Of a stretch of DNA of 64,000 nt, positions 9,001-18,050 are shown piece by piece. The stretch lies in assembly GCA_012270865.1 (NCBI GenBank), contig JAAXHL010000124.1, forward strand, positions 44,115-108,114, written 5' to 3'. Each line of letters opens with the position of its first letter. The stretch's first letter is position 1. A program made the position numbers and the translations under genes. The notes below the pieces were generated by a model. It did no database searches, was not told the DNA's origin, and saw only the letters and a list, made by a program, of their open reading frames with translations. The DNA comes from Candidatus Poribacteria bacterium (lineage in GTDB: Bacteria; Poribacteria; WGA-4E; WGA-3G).

Positions 9001-9289
9001 CCTTTTCAGCGTCGGTATAGATGATAAAGTGTTCATGAACGGATTTTGCGACCTGTTTATGTATCTTGCGGCGAGTCGGATAATCGGGGATGCCTCCATC
9101 AGTTTCCGTTGCGGGGCATTCAAAGACAACCACCCCGCGTTTTTGGGCGATTGCGGCGAGTTGATAGGTGGTTTCGTCTACTGTAACGGGTAGTGTTTCG
9201 GTGTAGCGGTCCCAACCGAGTTCTTGTGTAAAGAGGTTTTCAAATTCGGATTCTTTGAGATATTGGCGTGTATTTCGCTCGTTAAGCAT
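6044..9289 (-). CDS. Eco57I-like N6-adenine DNA methyltransferase (restriction-modification type)
   Basis: A 1081-aa protein. Motif I for S-adenosylmethionine binding is DPTCGSGAFL at residues 501-510, and the catalytic motif IV is NPPY at 742-745, preceded by GGFDVIIG. QMGAYYTKEDITEYI (338-352) is typical of Eco57I/PglX-like enzymes. The N-terminal 150 residues (VVVFECPAT, IHKQVAKSVHEHFIIYTD, IWQWVKRE) form the domain often found in such large methylases and could be a degenerate nuclease-like fold; no convincing PD-ExK set is visible. The C-terminal part should contain the target-recognition region. It follows the PLD/SNF2 helicase and the broken small gene on the same strand, so methylase plus helicase likely form one defence system. 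Confidence 0.9.
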   Translation of the reverse strand: MLNERNTRQYLKESEFENLFTQELGWDRYTETLPVTVDETTYQLAAIAQKRGVVVFECPATETDGGIPDYPTRRKIHKQVAKSVHEHFIIYTDAEKATQIWQWVKREQGKPDACREHRYNRDEHSGESLIQKLRVIAFRFEEEEQITLWDVTGRVGTAFYAERVTKKFYDHFKKEHDAFLKFLNGIPDEEMQKWYVSVMLNRLMFIYFIQKKNFLNNDENYLSTKLTESQTKGSNRYYKDFLCPLFFEGFAKPEDERSREVKRLLGKIPYLNGGIFQKHQLETLHGESIDIPDKAFEQLFKFFEQYDWHLDDRPLKNDNEINPDVLGYIFEKYINQKQMGAYYTKEDITEYISKNTIIPFLFDKAKKACKIAFEGDASVWKLLQEDPDRYIYDAVKKGVKLELPANIAAGINDVSKRTEWNTLADPDYALPTEIWRETVARRQRYETIQSKLANGEITDINDLITYNLNIRQFAQDVIENCEGPELLRAFWKAITEVTILDPTCGSGAFLFAALNILEPLYEACLDRMQVFLDEVDRISESQPSRRYSDFRDILERIKQHPNREYFVLKSIIINNLYGVDIMDEAIEICKLRLFLKMVAQLEDVKRIEPLPDIDFNIQAGNTLVGYTTYDTVEKPERRRLDFESAMKRIREKAEDVKILFQVFRRQQTTLGGAVTPADKQNLQSRLQELEDELNLYLAEEYGVDLNKQSDYEKWLNSHKPFHWFIAFYGILQNGGFDVIIGNPPYREYSKVKKQYIVKGYKTEECGNLYPMSIERSFDLSKGSVGMIVQLPLVCTDRMISTQLLFKAQNRKSWFANFDDRPGKLFDDLQHIRATIFLSKKEVNLNTATLYATQYKRWFTETRSTLFQGIFYADITDICLEGIFPKIADCVGKSIVNKLKSRKPFLSFKTGKFACRFHNSPQYWIRATDFVPYFWNERDGKKQSQQIKNLHFSKKEHALAFCCLLNSSLFYWWFIISSDCRHLNMREIVNFSFNPESLNQTQLIRLSEITEELMKDYRNHANRKEANYKTTGKVVYDEFFPRHSKSIIDKIDRVLAEHYSFTDEELDFIINYDIKYRTDLGN

Positions 9290-9336
9290 TAGAGGTTCCT
9301 ATAAGTTTGTGTAAGTTCGTATGTGGATACGATGGT

Positions 9337-9792
9337 TCACAGTCCAATTTCTTGCTTGATTTGTGCCCACGGTTTTCCGCCGCCAGCGTCCAATTCCTGT
9401 TCTGCTTCAGCAATATCTGCCAAGACATCCAGTTCTGTGTTGATTAGAGCTGTTTCGAGCCATTCGGAGAGAAAAATTGTGAACGTATCCGCGTCTTTTT
9501 TCTTTCTGAGATTTGTGTCATTAATTTGATAGGACTTACGCATGCTGCTCTTTTGTAGCACAAACTTCATAGTTTGTGGCAGGAGACCGCTGTTTTCTCC
9601 AAAAATTCTCATCTAACAGAACGGGCCGAAGTCAAAATTGCGTAAGTCCTGTTTGAGTAATTCCTCAAAAAACTCAACAAGTTCTTCAGGGTCTAACCAT
9701 TTGAGCCAATCAAGATGTTTGGAAACGGTAACAGAGCTGACGAACAATTGGTCATTCATGAGGTGTCCGACGACAATTTTGGGCTTTTTCAT
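9337..9792 (-). pseudogene. Small gene split by a MITE-like insertion
   Basis: An upstream frame starts with GGAGG six bases before an ATG at 9792 and encodes MKKPKIVVGHLMNDQ through EELVEFFEELLK before running into the element. A downstream frame, with no start of its own outside the element, encodes DADTFTIFLSEWLETAL through GGGKPWAQIKQEIGL. Removing the 122-bp element and one copy of its target duplication joins the two pieces one base out of frame near an A-run (9496-9501), so a further one-base slip is needed for a single protein of about 110 aa. The GKPWAQIKQEIGL ending is reminiscent of small antitoxins. It lies between helicase and methylase genes. Confidence 0.6.
9530..9651. mobile_element. 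MITE-like element, 12-bp perfect inverted repeats
   Basis: AGGACTTACGCA at 9531-9542 is matched by TGCGTAAGTCCT at 9639-9650. The pentamer TTTGA flanks the element directly at 9525-9529 and 9652-9656, a likely target-site duplication. The 122-bp interior has no transposase frame, so it would need to be moved in trans. Very similar terminal words are known to me from short IS-derived elements in other bacteria, notably cyanobacteria, but I cannot name the parent IS with certainty. Confidence 0.75.
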
Positions 9793-9874
9793 CTGAAGCC
9801 TCCGCGTGTGCAAGTATTAGATTTAGGCGCATTATACATGATGTGTCGGTAACGTTCAAATTCTTTTTCAGATG

Positions 9875-12800
9875 TTACGGTGTGCGGAGTCCAAGCGAAC
9901 AGACGATCTGCGGTTCTTGTGCTTGCCTCTCTTGTTCAATGATGCAGAGTCGCTCTGTCTCCCATCGTTCAATGACTAACGCAGCAAGATCAGCGTTGGA
10001 AATACCACTACGGAGTTGGCGGTTGAGGGTATCCTTGGCTGCTTGCCGCAGCGGATAGCGATAGATGGCTTCAATGACCTGCTTAAGTGCTGGCGTGCTA
10101 AGCAGCGTCCCTTCCACTTCCGAAGCGTAATCTTTGAGGCGTTCGTAGGTGCGGAACCGGGCACCGGAGGGTCGTCCAAGCTGCCCGCCGACGGATCGTT
10201 CTTCAGAGAGGATCAACTTTGCGGCTTCTTCCACAAGGTGATGGTGTTCCTCAAACGGAGAAAGTGCTTCTATGTCAGGTTCACACGCCGCGGCTTGGAG
10301 GATTGCGAATTGAGACTCTGTTACGCTTTCGCTGTTCCGATCTATCCATGCCAAAGCATCGTTCTCGTGTCCTGTTCGGATATAGACGAGCGCGCCTTCG
10401 GGTTCGTTATCGGTTGGGGTGTGCGGTTGTGTTGAATAGACAACGGGCGGGAGCGCAGGCACAATTTTTTTTAAATCTGGATTTTGTGTAACGGCGTTTT
10501 TCCAAATCTGATAGGCGTGAGAGGCGAGATCCACATCGTTGTCGCGCGCGTCATCAAGTAAGCCCGCCTTTTCATTATAGAGATCAACAATTCTCTCATT
10601 GCCTTCCTCACCGTCATCTTCAAAAAAGGCTTCATCCGTACCGACGACCTCAGCGTTCTGTTGGAGGCGCGCACGAACGCGCCCGCGTAAGTTGATGATA
10701 CGCTCTACACCTTCAGCAGGCAAGAACGAATAACACAAGATGTCTTCCGCTGTTTGTCCAATCCGGTCAACTCTGCCTGCACGTTGGACCAACCTGATGA
10801 TTGCCCATGGCAGATCATAGTTGACGACGATTGCACAGTCTTGTAAATTTTGCCCCTCGCTGAGGACATCCGTACTGATAAGCACCCGAAGCTCAGCTTC
10901 CCGATTGACTCTATCGCGTTTATCGTTGCTGACAGGACTAAATCGGTGTGCTAAGGCGGTTGGATCTGCTGAGTCGCCGGTCGCATCGGCAATGTGTGTC
11001 ATGCCGCGTGCTGAGAGGGCATCCGTTAGGTATTTCACGGTATCCGCGAATTGTGTGAAGACCAAGACCTTGTCTTTCGAGTGTGTCTCGGTTAAGAGTG
11101 TCTCAAGTGCGTTGAGTTTTTCGTCTTTTTCGGGGTCCCATGTGCCGTACTGTTGCAAAATCTCGGTAAGTGCAATCGCGTCTTTAGTGAGATCTTTACA
11201 AAGCAACGGGTGAAAGAGGTTCGGACGGAGCCATTTAAACCGACTGTTATACTTTGTTGTGTAAAGTCGATAGATAGCGGCGGCGCGTTGTTTATAGGCA
11301 TCGGTTGTGTATGCGCTTGTCTCTGAATCCATGCCATCTATCTGTGTGGCATCGGTATCACCAGAAACGTCTAAAATAAGGGTGGCATCCTCGGTGTCTC
11401 TATCTTCAAGCCGAGAGTCGAGCATTTCAGCGTTTTGTGATCCGATGGGTAGCGGTTCACCGTTCTCAATGGCGTGAAGGAAGATATAGTTGCGTAGAAT
11501 ATGGCGATCAACGGATTGGATGAACGCTTGTCCGCTGCTTTCAAGCCGTTTAAAAAGGTTTGTCCGGCAAAACCCCATCAGTCGTTGTCCACCGCGGGAA
11601 AGGTCTTGCAATTGCCTCTGTTCCGCTTCCGTCGGTGGTTCCGATGGTGTGTCTACAATGTAGTTTGCGAGTCCATATCGGGCAAGTGTCAGGTTACTTA
11701 TGACATTCACGACATCAGAAGCGTATAGCTGCGCATAGGTGTCGTCCGGGTTTTCCTCATCAATGGTGAACTTAATCGTTTTCGGGACGCGTGTTGGAAA
11801 GTAGGAAGGTGTTCCATCGGCAAAAGAGAGAAACTTGCGCCCTGTGTCAGGATCCGTTTCAGCGTAGTTGTCCATGATGAAGCTGCGCGTTCGGCGCACG
11901 AGGTAGCGGCGCATCAGTTCACGCCAATCGTCAATATACTCACTGTGTTCAAACGCTTGAAGCGTACGGATACCGCTCTGATGTTTGCTATTAAACTCGA
12001 TGACACCCCCTAACGATTTGATGTATTGCTCCGGACGAATACCGAGGTCCTCGGTTTCATCTACGAACAATCGGAGTTGGTTAGAGAGGTCGAGATAGGT
12101 TTTGTTATAAGGCGTTGCGGAGAGAAGGATAACCTTGCTCTCGTTTTCGTGGATATATTCCTGAATGGCTTGGTAGCGTTTACCTTCACGGTTTCTGAGG
12201 TTATGGCTCTCGTCAATCATAACCAACCGATAGCGACGCAAATCGGGCAACGTCCTGATGACTTGGCTGATTGAGAGGACTCTCCCGCGTAGGCGATATT
12301 CCTCACGGTAATCTTCCCACATGTTCACAAGGTTTTTCGGGCAGATAATCAGCGTTTCGAGATCGTAATCGTCTTCTTGTATACGTGCAAGTGCCGTTCC
12401 CATGAGCGTTTTACCGAGTCCGACGACATCGCCTATGAGCACACCGCCACGTCTGTTGAGGTGATGCGCTGCGATTTTCACAGCGGCGGTTTGGAATTCA
12501 AACAGCTTGTCCTCAAATTCACGTGGAATCCGAAACTCAGCTAAGCCTGCGCGTGCTTCTTGTGACAGATGATACGCCATTTTCACGTAGATGTGATACG
12601 GCGGAATGGGTTCTTCACGTGCCCAACTCTGCTCAATAATTTCTGCTAATTCTTTGGAAATGTCGATGCACCACCGGTCATTCCACCGGTCTTCAAACCA
12701 ATCCTCTAACTTTTCACACGCATCGGAATCGACGACATCAACATTGAGTTCACCTTGTTGTGAAAGTCCGGAGACGGTTAGATTACTGCTACCGAGGTAA

Positions 12801-13264
12801 CCCACGGTGGGTGCGACCAAGTCTGATCGGTAAATCAGATAGAGCTTCGCGTGGAGCGTGTGTCGGAGAAAGAGTTTTACCTTTACCTTTTCTTGGCGAA
12901 GTTGGTGTGCTAATTGACGCAATCCTACTTCATCTTGGCGTGTCGGTACGCCTATAGTTAGCTGCTCGCGGAACTCTTCTGCCAATTTCCGTTTGAGACG
13001 GAGTGCTGTTTGGTTATCAATGCCACCGTCCTTGGCAATTTGCATCGCTTCTCGGAGTTCCTCTTCGGGTAAGCGTTGCATTCCGACGAGCAGACGGCAG
13101 CAGTTGCCTTCGCCACCGTCCCAATTTTCAACATAAGGCGCAAGCCCGCGCCAACCGCGGAGGTTGAAATAACCGACGCAGAAATCTGCGTATATAGCGT
13201 TTTCAAGTGTCTGTTGAAGTGCGGGAAGGAGTGGTTGGTCAATGTTATCGAAAATACGAGGCAT
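9875..13264 (-). CDS. PLD-nuclease / SNF2 helicase fusion
   Basis: A 1129-aa protein. Residues 1-190 form a phospholipase-D-like domain with the H-x-K of the active site at H138 and K140 (TLHAKLYL) and the usual downstream GSSNLT. The SNF2 core follows: Walker A GDVVGLGKT at 278-286, DESH at 351-354, LLSATPYNK, then the second RecA lobe with VLVFTQFADTVKYL and QRAGRVDRIGQ. Such fusions pair with large adenine methylases in restriction-like systems; the arrangement is reminiscent of DISARM (SNF2, PLD and methylase functions) but drmA/drmB are not here. The gene is first in the minus-strand island. RBS AAGGA lies about ten bases before the ATG. Confidence 0.9.
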   Translation of the reverse strand: MPRIFDNIDQPLLPALQQTLENAIYADFCVGYFNLRGWRGLAPYVENWDGGEGNCCRLLVGMQRLPEEELREAMQIAKDGGIDNQTALRLKRKLAEEFREQLTIGVPTRQDEVGLRQLAHQLRQEKVKVKLFLRHTLHAKLYLIYRSDLVAPTVGYLGSSNLTVSGLSQQGELNVDVVDSDACEKLEDWFEDRWNDRWCIDISKELAEIIEQSWAREEPIPPYHIYVKMAYHLSQEARAGLAEFRIPREFEDKLFEFQTAAVKIAAHHLNRRGGVLIGDVVGLGKTLMGTALARIQEDDYDLETLIICPKNLVNMWEDYREEYRLRGRVLSISQVIRTLPDLRRYRLVMIDESHNLRNREGKRYQAIQEYIHENESKVILLSATPYNKTYLDLSNQLRLFVDETEDLGIRPEQYIKSLGGVIEFNSKHQSGIRTLQAFEHSEYIDDWRELMRRYLVRRTRSFIMDNYAETDPDTGRKFLSFADGTPSYFPTRVPKTIKFTIDEENPDDTYAQLYASDVVNVISNLTLARYGLANYIVDTPSEPPTEAEQRQLQDLSRGGQRLMGFCRTNLFKRLESSGQAFIQSVDRHILRNYIFLHAIENGEPLPIGSQNAEMLDSRLEDRDTEDATLILDVSGDTDATQIDGMDSETSAYTTDAYKQRAAAIYRLYTTKYNSRFKWLRPNLFHPLLCKDLTKDAIALTEILQQYGTWDPEKDEKLNALETLLTETHSKDKVLVFTQFADTVKYLTDALSARGMTHIADATGDSADPTALAHRFSPVSNDKRDRVNREAELRVLISTDVLSEGQNLQDCAIVVNYDLPWAIIRLVQRAGRVDRIGQTAEDILCYSFLPAEGVERIINLRGRVRARLQQNAEVVGTDEAFFEDDGEEGNERIVDLYNEKAGLLDDARDNDVDLASHAYQIWKNAVTQNPDLKKIVPALPPVVYSTQPHTPTDNEPEGALVYIRTGHENDALAWIDRNSESVTESQFAILQAAACEPDIEALSPFEEHHHLVEEAAKLILSEERSVGGQLGRPSGARFRTYERLKDYASEVEGTLLSTPALKQVIEAIYRYPLRQAAKDTLNRQLRSGISNADLAALVIERWETERLCIIEQERQAQEPQIVCSLGLRTP

Positions 13265-13443
13265 TTAGTGATGATCCTTTTCCTGTTGACAAGCGTTCTG
13301 TCCCGGCTATGCGATGAAAATAAACAGTTCGTTGATTGGTAATCATACCTCATTTCTATTAAAAACGCAAGGTGTATTTGCAATTTCGGAATTGCTCAGC
13401 ATCATTAAACGCACGTTCTGATACAAATATCCGCTAATTGTGG

Positions 13444-13472
13444 TTGACATGCTCACCGTTTTCCTATAGAAT
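13444..13472 (+). promoter_or_regulatory. Sigma-70-type promoter of acs
   Basis: TTGACA at 13444-13449, a 17-bp spacer and TAGAAT at 13467-13472, about 70 bp before the acetyl-CoA synthetase ATG. An AGAGGAGA ribosome-binding site follows at 13523-13530. Confidence 0.65.
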
Positions 13473-13542
13473 ATGTCCTATACAACTTGTAGAGGCATTT
13501 TGAGAACTGCAGATTGATTTGTAGAGGAGATTAAAATATAAG

Positions 13543-15486
13543 ATGGCTAACAATATTTTTCCACCGACAGAAACGGGGTATCCAATTGATGACGCACACG
13601 TCGACAGTTTTGAAGCGTATCAGGCACAATATGCCGAATCAATTCAAGACCCAGAAACCTTTTGGGCAAAGGTCGCAGAACGGTTGACGTGGTATCAGAA
13701 ATGGGATACAGTTCATAATTACGACTTTGTTAACGCTGATATTAAATGGTTTGAAGGCGGCACGCTCAACGCTTGCTATAACTGTCTCGACCGGCATGTA
13801 GAGGCAGGACACGGCGATGCAACCGCTGTTATTTGGGAAGGAAACGATCCGTCCGAAGATAAGACGTTCAGCTACAGTGAACTCCTCGCCGAAGTCAAGA
13901 AGTTCGCCAATGTCCTGAAATCAGAAGGTATTGAAAAAGGGGATCGCGTCTGTATCTATCTACAGATGGTGCCAGAATTGGCGATTGCGATGTTGGCGTG
14001 TGCGCGGATTGGTGCCGTCCACTCTATCGTCTTCGGTGCGTTTTCGGCGGAATCCCTTCGGGACAGGATTAATGATTCGGCATGTAAAATGCTCATAACA
14101 CAGGATACCGCAATGCGGGGACCGCGTAGCGATATACCGATGAAAGCGAATGCGGATGCCGCTGTGGCAGAATGCCCGTCTATTGAAAAAGTTGTCGTCG
14201 TAGAGCGGACGGCGGATACCGTGGATTTTGATGCCTCGCGCGATATCTGGTGGCACGAAGCGATGGCAGAAGCAGACGCAGAATGTGAACCAGAGGTTAT
14301 GGATGCCGAAGACCCGCTTTTTATCCTGTACACTTCCGGCTCCACTGGAAAACCGAAGGGCGTTTTGCATACCACTGGCGGCTATCTTGTCTACACATCT
14401 TACACACACCAACAAATCTTCGACTACCACGAAGGGGATGTCTACTGGTGCACGGCTGACATAGGTTGGATTACGGGACACTCTTATATTATCTACGGTC
14501 CACTCGCAAACCGTGCGATTAGTATCATGTTTGAAGGTGTGCCGAACTATCCAGACTTCGGACGTTTTTGGCAAGTCGTTGAGAAACACGGTATTAACAT
14601 TTTCTATACGGCTCCGACGGCATTGCGGGCTTTGATGAAGGAAGGCGACACGTGGGTCGAAAAATATGACAGGTCCACACTCCGATTGCTCGGTACAGTC
14701 GGTGAACCGATTAAAGAACCGGAGTGGATGTGGTATTACGACATCGTCGGTGAGAAACGGTGCCCGATTGTGGATACGTGGTGGCAGACAGAAACGGGTG
14801 GAATCCTGATGACACCGCTGCCTGCCGCAACGACACTCAAACCGGGTTCGGCGACGTTCCCGTTCTTTGCGATTGAGCCGGTAATACTTGATGAAGCGGG
14901 AAACGAGGTCGAGGGGAATCCAGCGACAGGTTATCTCTGTATCAAGACAGCGTGGCCCGGTATCATGCGCACGGTTTATGGGGATCACGAACGGTTTTTA
15001 GACACCTATTTTCGTCGGTTCCCGGGTTACTATATGACAGGCGATGGGGTCCTGCGTGACGAAGATGGCTACTACTGGATTACAGGACGCGTGGACGATG
15101 TTCTGAACGTTTCTGGACACCGATTGGGTACAGCAGAGGTAGAAGGTGCGATCGGGCAGCATGAGGCGGTCGCGGAGGCAGCGGTCGTCGGCTACCCACA
15201 CGATATTAAGGGACAAGGTATTTATGCTTATGTTACCCTTATGACAGGTGAATCTGCGTCTGATGAAGTGGAAACGGGTATCAAGCAGGCGGTTCGACAA
15301 CATATCGGACCGATTGCCACACCTGACAAGGTTCAGTTCACACCGGCGTTGCCAAAGACGAGATCCGGTAAGATTATGCGGCGTATCCTCCGCAAGATCG
15401 CGGAAGGCGACATCTCTGATCTCGGTGATACGTCAACGCTTGCCGATCCGACGGTTGTCGATGCCTTGGTTGAGGGACGGCAATAG
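13543..15486 (+). CDS. acs: Acetyl-CoA synthetase (AMP-forming)
   Basis: A 647-aa cytoplasmic enzyme that makes acetyl-CoA from acetate, ATP and CoA; the length matches the family. The N-terminal ACAS_N region is followed by the P-loop-like [19 protein letters not shown] near residue 265, the adenylate-binding WWQTETGG near 425, and the C-terminal TRSGKIMRR near 606-614, whose lysine is the acyl-adenylate catalytic residue and the usual target of acetylation control. It has its own promoter and is monocistronic or leads into the TPP-enzyme gene 137 bp downstream. Acetate uptake could be served by the VC_2705/ActP-type symporter at the right end of the window, though they are not linked. Confidence 0.97.
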   Translation: MANNIFPPTETGYPIDDAHVDSFEAYQAQYAESIQDPETFWAKVAERLTWYQKWDTVHNYDFVNADIKWFEGGTLNACYNCLDRHVEAGHGDATAVIWEGNDPSEDKTFSYSELLAEVKKFANVLKSEGIEKGDRVCIYLQMVPELAIAMLACARIGAVHSIVFGAFSAESLRDRINDSACKMLITQDTAMRGPRSDIPMKANADAAVAECPSIEKVVVVERTADTVDFDASRDIWWHEAMAEADAECEPEVMDAEDPLFILYTSGSTGKPKGVLHTTGGYLVYTSYTHQQIFDYHEGDVYWCTADIGWITGHSYIIYGPLANRAISIMFEGVPNYPDFGRFWQVVEKHGINIFYTAPTALRALMKEGDTWVEKYDRSTLRLLGTVGEPIKEPEWMWYYDIVGEKRCPIVDTWWQTETGGILMTPLPAATTLKPGSATFPFFAIEPVILDEAGNEVEGNPATGYLCIKTAWPGIMRTVYGDHERFLDTYFRRFPGYYMTGDGVLRDEDGYYWITGRVDDVLNVSGHRLGTAEVEGAIGQHEAVAEAAVVGYPHDIKGQGIYAYVTLMTGESASDEVETGIKQAVRQHIGPIATPDKVQFTPALPKTRSGKIMRRILRKIAEGDISDLGDTSTLADPTVVDALVEGRQ

Positions 15487-15489
15487 AAT

Positions 15490-15560
15490 GGTTTTCAGTT
15501 ATCGGTTATCAGTTAAGAGGCTTCTTAGCATATTTCTTAACTGATGACTATTTCTTGAAG
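15490..15560. repeat. TTATCAGTTAA-type dispersed repeat
   Basis: The stretch contains TTTTCAGTTATCGGTTATCA, AGTTAAGAGG and, in inverse sense, TTCTTAACTGATGACTATT. The same words recur at 56536-56650 between two type II secretion genes, and a shorter relative occurs near 16133-16150. It looks like an intergenic dispersed repeat with inverted parts, not a gene. Confidence 0.5.
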
Positions 15561-15622
15561 CAGTTGGGTTCGTAGTCGCGTAGTTCATTGGGCATTAAAT
15601 TCGCAAGAAGTAGGAGCATACA

Positions 15623-16117
15623 TTGGCATCAGCAGAAAAGATTGTAAATGAGTTAAAAAGGCATCAGATTACGCACGCTATAGGTGTACCAGATAACGGT
15701 AGTGCGCGGATTTATGAACTTTTACGGGCGGAACCCGGAATCGAAGTTATTACGGTAACCCGTGAAGGCGAGGCGTTCGCGGTTGCCTCTGGTTTGTATG
15801 TGGGTGGCAAAAAACCGGTAATTATCATTCAAAACACAGGTTTTCTCGAATCTGGTGATGCGTTTCGAGGCACGGTTGTTAACATGCGTGTCCCGGTGGT
15901 CGTCTTCATCGGATATCGCGGATACCACAACCGAGATGCGGACGGACACTGGGTCGATTCAGTGGCGAGTTTTTTGGAACCGACACTCAAAGCGTGGAAT
16001 CTACCTTATGAGATGTTAGAAACAGACAACGACATCCGATGTATCCGTACGGCATTCGCGAGGACAGAAGAGACTTCGTTGCCAGCAGCGGTTTTACTGA
16101 TTGGACATGCGACATAG
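15623..16117 (+). CDS. TPP-binding decarboxylase alpha-type subunit (PYR domain)
   Basis: A 164-aa protein with a TTG start preceded by TAGGAG at 15611-15616. It matches the N-terminal pyrimidine-binding domain of thiamine-diphosphate enzymes such as sulfopyruvate or phosphonopyruvate decarboxylase: IGVPDNGSARIYELL near residues 20-34, the VTREGEAFAVASGLYVGGKK block holding the glutamate that activates TPP, and IIQNTGFLESGDAFRG. The PP-binding (beta) half is not next to it, so the partner must be encoded elsewhere. The substrate cannot be read from the sequence. Confidence 0.8.
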   Translation: MASAEKIVNELKRHQITHAIGVPDNGSARIYELLRAEPGIEVITVTREGEAFAVASGLYVGGKKPVIIIQNTGFLESGDAFRGTVVNMRVPVVVFIGYRGYHNRDADGHWVDSVASFLEPTLKAWNLPYEMLETDNDIRCIRTAFARTEETSLPAAVLLIGHAT

Positions 16118-16334
16118 TTCAGGTGAAGTAGTTGTCAGTGGTCAGCAAAGAGACTTTGTGGCAGTAACAGGAATCGTAACGGTTTCCACAAGTCAGGGTT
16201 TCCGACAGCCGAGTGCTAAATGCCGAGTCCCTCTTGAAATCCTTTTATTTTTATGTTATTTTTTGAAAAATTGCGTTAAAATGCGTTGATATGTGAATTT
16301 TCTACGAATTTTCGCTTTTTTTTAAACATTTTGC

Positions 16335-16364
16335 TTGACAAATCGTTTTAACATGATGTATCAT
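16335..16364 (+). promoter_or_regulatory. Sigma-70-type promoter of the sigma factor gene
   Basis: TTGACA at 16335-16340, an 18-bp spacer and TATCAT at 16359-16364, in a very AT-rich stretch about 50 bp before the ATG. A strong AAAGGAGAGGAGA ribosome-binding region lies just before the start. Confidence 0.6.
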
Positions 16365-16414
16365 TAAAGTTTGTATTATTTTTTATTTAAATTCCGTAAA
16401 AGGAGAGGAGAACG

Positions 16415-17401
16415 ATGGAAGCCGAATTTCTCGGTGAAACGACGAATATTGATAGTGTTGATTCCTATATGGATGCAGCATATTCAGAAGAAGCAGAACC
16501 GCCAGAGAGTTACAGCGGGAGTGATCAGAGTGCATTAACGAGTTGGCTCCGGAGTGTAGCAGGTCATCGCCTGTTAACCCGTGAGGAAGAAGTTGAGTTA
16601 GCAAAACGAATTGAAGCTGGTGAAAAGGAAGATGGTGATTCAGCGGATGCAGAACGAGCAAGGGATCAACTTGTACAAGCGAATTTACGACTCGTTATTT
16701 CGATTGCTGTGAAGTATCAAGGGCACAACGTCCCACTCGAAGATCTGATTCAAGAAGGTAATATCGGACTCATTAAAGCAGCGAGTAAGTTTGATTATCG
16801 GAAGGGCTTTAAATTCAGTACTTACGCGATTTGGTGGATTAAGCAAGCGATTATGCGTACGCTTGACAATTTCTCCCGCTCAATTCGACTGCCTTCTTAC
16901 GTAGTTGCAAAGATGAATAAGTTTGACGCTGTATATGCGGCCTTATGTCAGGAGCTACAACGTGAACCTCGGCGCGAAGAGATCGCTGAGGCTTTAGACC
17001 TGTCCGTAACACAGGTTGAAGAGATTTTGACGTTCAACGCCGATGCCATTTCCATGGATTTACAACTCAGTGATGAACGCTCCGCCGCGACATTAGGTGA
17101 TTTGATTGAGGACCCCGCAACCCACGGTGAAGAAAGTCCTATCGCAGAAATGATTAACGAAGATCTGATCGCCCAATTTCTTAAAAGACTGCCGGAACGG
17201 GAGCAGAAGGTGCTGAAGATGCGGTTCGGCCTCGAAGACGGCGAACGTAAGACGCTCCGCGAAATTGGTGTCGCCCTGGAAGTTACCCGCGAACGCGTGC
17301 GACAACTCGAGATAGAGGCAATCAAACGCTTACGCGTCTTGTACGACGAAATGGGAGAATTTCAGTCAGATCAGTCTTGGGCAGGTAAAACTGCCGCATA
17401 A
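16415..17401 (+). CDS. RNA polymerase sigma-70 family factor (RpoD/SigA-like)
   Basis: A 328-aa sigma factor. An acidic N-terminal segment of about 40 residues is followed by region 1.2 (LLTREEEVELAKRIE), region 2 with LVQANLRLVISIAVKY, LEDLIQEGNIGLIKAA and the DNA-melting block FKFSTYAIWWIKQAI, region 3 (REEIAEALDLSVTQVEEIL) and region 4 with LPEREQKVLKMRFGL and the helix-turn-helix LREIGVALEVTRERVRQLE. The lack of a long region 1.1 and the size resemble RpoS/SigA-type group 1-2 factors. Whether it is the primary sigma factor or a second one cannot be told from this window. It is followed 22 bp later by nfuA, probably in one transcript. Confidence 0.93.
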   Translation: MEAEFLGETTNIDSVDSYMDAAYSEEAEPPESYSGSDQSALTSWLRSVAGHRLLTREEEVELAKRIEAGEKEDGDSADAERARDQLVQANLRLVISIAVKYQGHNVPLEDLIQEGNIGLIKAASKFDYRKGFKFSTYAIWWIKQAIMRTLDNFSRSIRLPSYVVAKMNKFDAVYAALCQELQREPRREEIAEALDLSVTQVEEILTFNADAISMDLQLSDERSAATLGDLIEDPATHGEESPIAEMINEDLIAQFLKRLPEREQKVLKMRFGLEDGERKTLREIGVALEVTRERVRQLEIEAIKRLRVLYDEMGEFQSDQSWAGKTAA

Positions 17402-17423
17402 TTTTCACTCACGGAAGGCAACT

Positions 17424-18038
17424 ATGAAGAATTTCTTGAAGAAGCTCACGGGCAACGAAGAATCTTTGCTGACAGTCACAGAAGCTGCAGAAGAGAAAAT
17501 TCACGCAGTAATAGAAGCCGAAGAAGTTGAAGTCGAGGGACTTCGCATTAGTATCCAAGGTAAAACGGCTACTGCGTTCCAGTATAGCCTCGGTTTAGCG
17601 ACCGAAGCGCAAGCGGATGATATTGTTGTTGAGTGTGAAAAATTTAATGTCCTTGTCGATGCTGAAAGCGCACCGGATCTCAAAGGTGCAGTTATTGATT
17701 ATGTTGATGACCTGAATGCAAGTGGTTTTAATATTGAGAACCCGAACACGCCGGCGTGGGATAACCCGAAGGCACAAAAAATTCAGGAACTTATTGACGA
17801 ACGGATTAACCCAGCAGTCGCCGCACACGGTGGACAGATAGAACTGTTGAACGTTGAGGACGATTCTATCTACATTCACATGGGGGGCGGGTGCCAAGGG
17901 TGTGGCATGGCAAATGTCACCCTCAAACACGGCATCGAGGCGATGATTCAGGAGGTATTTCCTGAAATTAAGCACGTGGTCGATACAACCGATCACGCTT
18001 CAGGAACGAATCCGTATTATTCGCCAAGCAAAGGATAG
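17424..18038 (+). CDS. nfuA: NfuA-type iron-sulfur cluster carrier
   Basis: A 204-aa protein with NfuA layout. Residues about 15-95 resemble the degenerate A-type (HesB/IscA) domain, without its conserved cysteines. Residues about 113-190 form the Nfu domain with the cluster-binding C157-x-x-C160 in GGGCQGCGM. Nfu proteins bind a bridging 4Fe-4S cluster and pass it to client enzymes in the cytoplasm. A GGAAGG site precedes the ATG. It ends at a strong terminator shared with the convergent gene. Confidence 0.9.
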   Translation: MKNFLKKLTGNEESLLTVTEAAEEKIHAVIEAEEVEVEGLRISIQGKTATAFQYSLGLATEAQADDIVVECEKFNVLVDAESAPDLKGAVIDYVDDLNASGFNIENPNTPAWDNPKAQKIQELIDERINPAVAAHGGQIELLNVEDDSIYIHMGGGCQGCGMANVTLKHGIEAMIQEVFPEIKHVVDTTDHASGTNPYYSPSKG

Positions 18039-18050
18039 TGATCCTACAGA

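Noticed and set aside
13960..14988. Long minus-strand frame of 342 codons
   Set aside because: It is antisense to acs, has an Arg/Cys-rich unnatural composition and no start signal; it is a shadow of the acs codon pattern.
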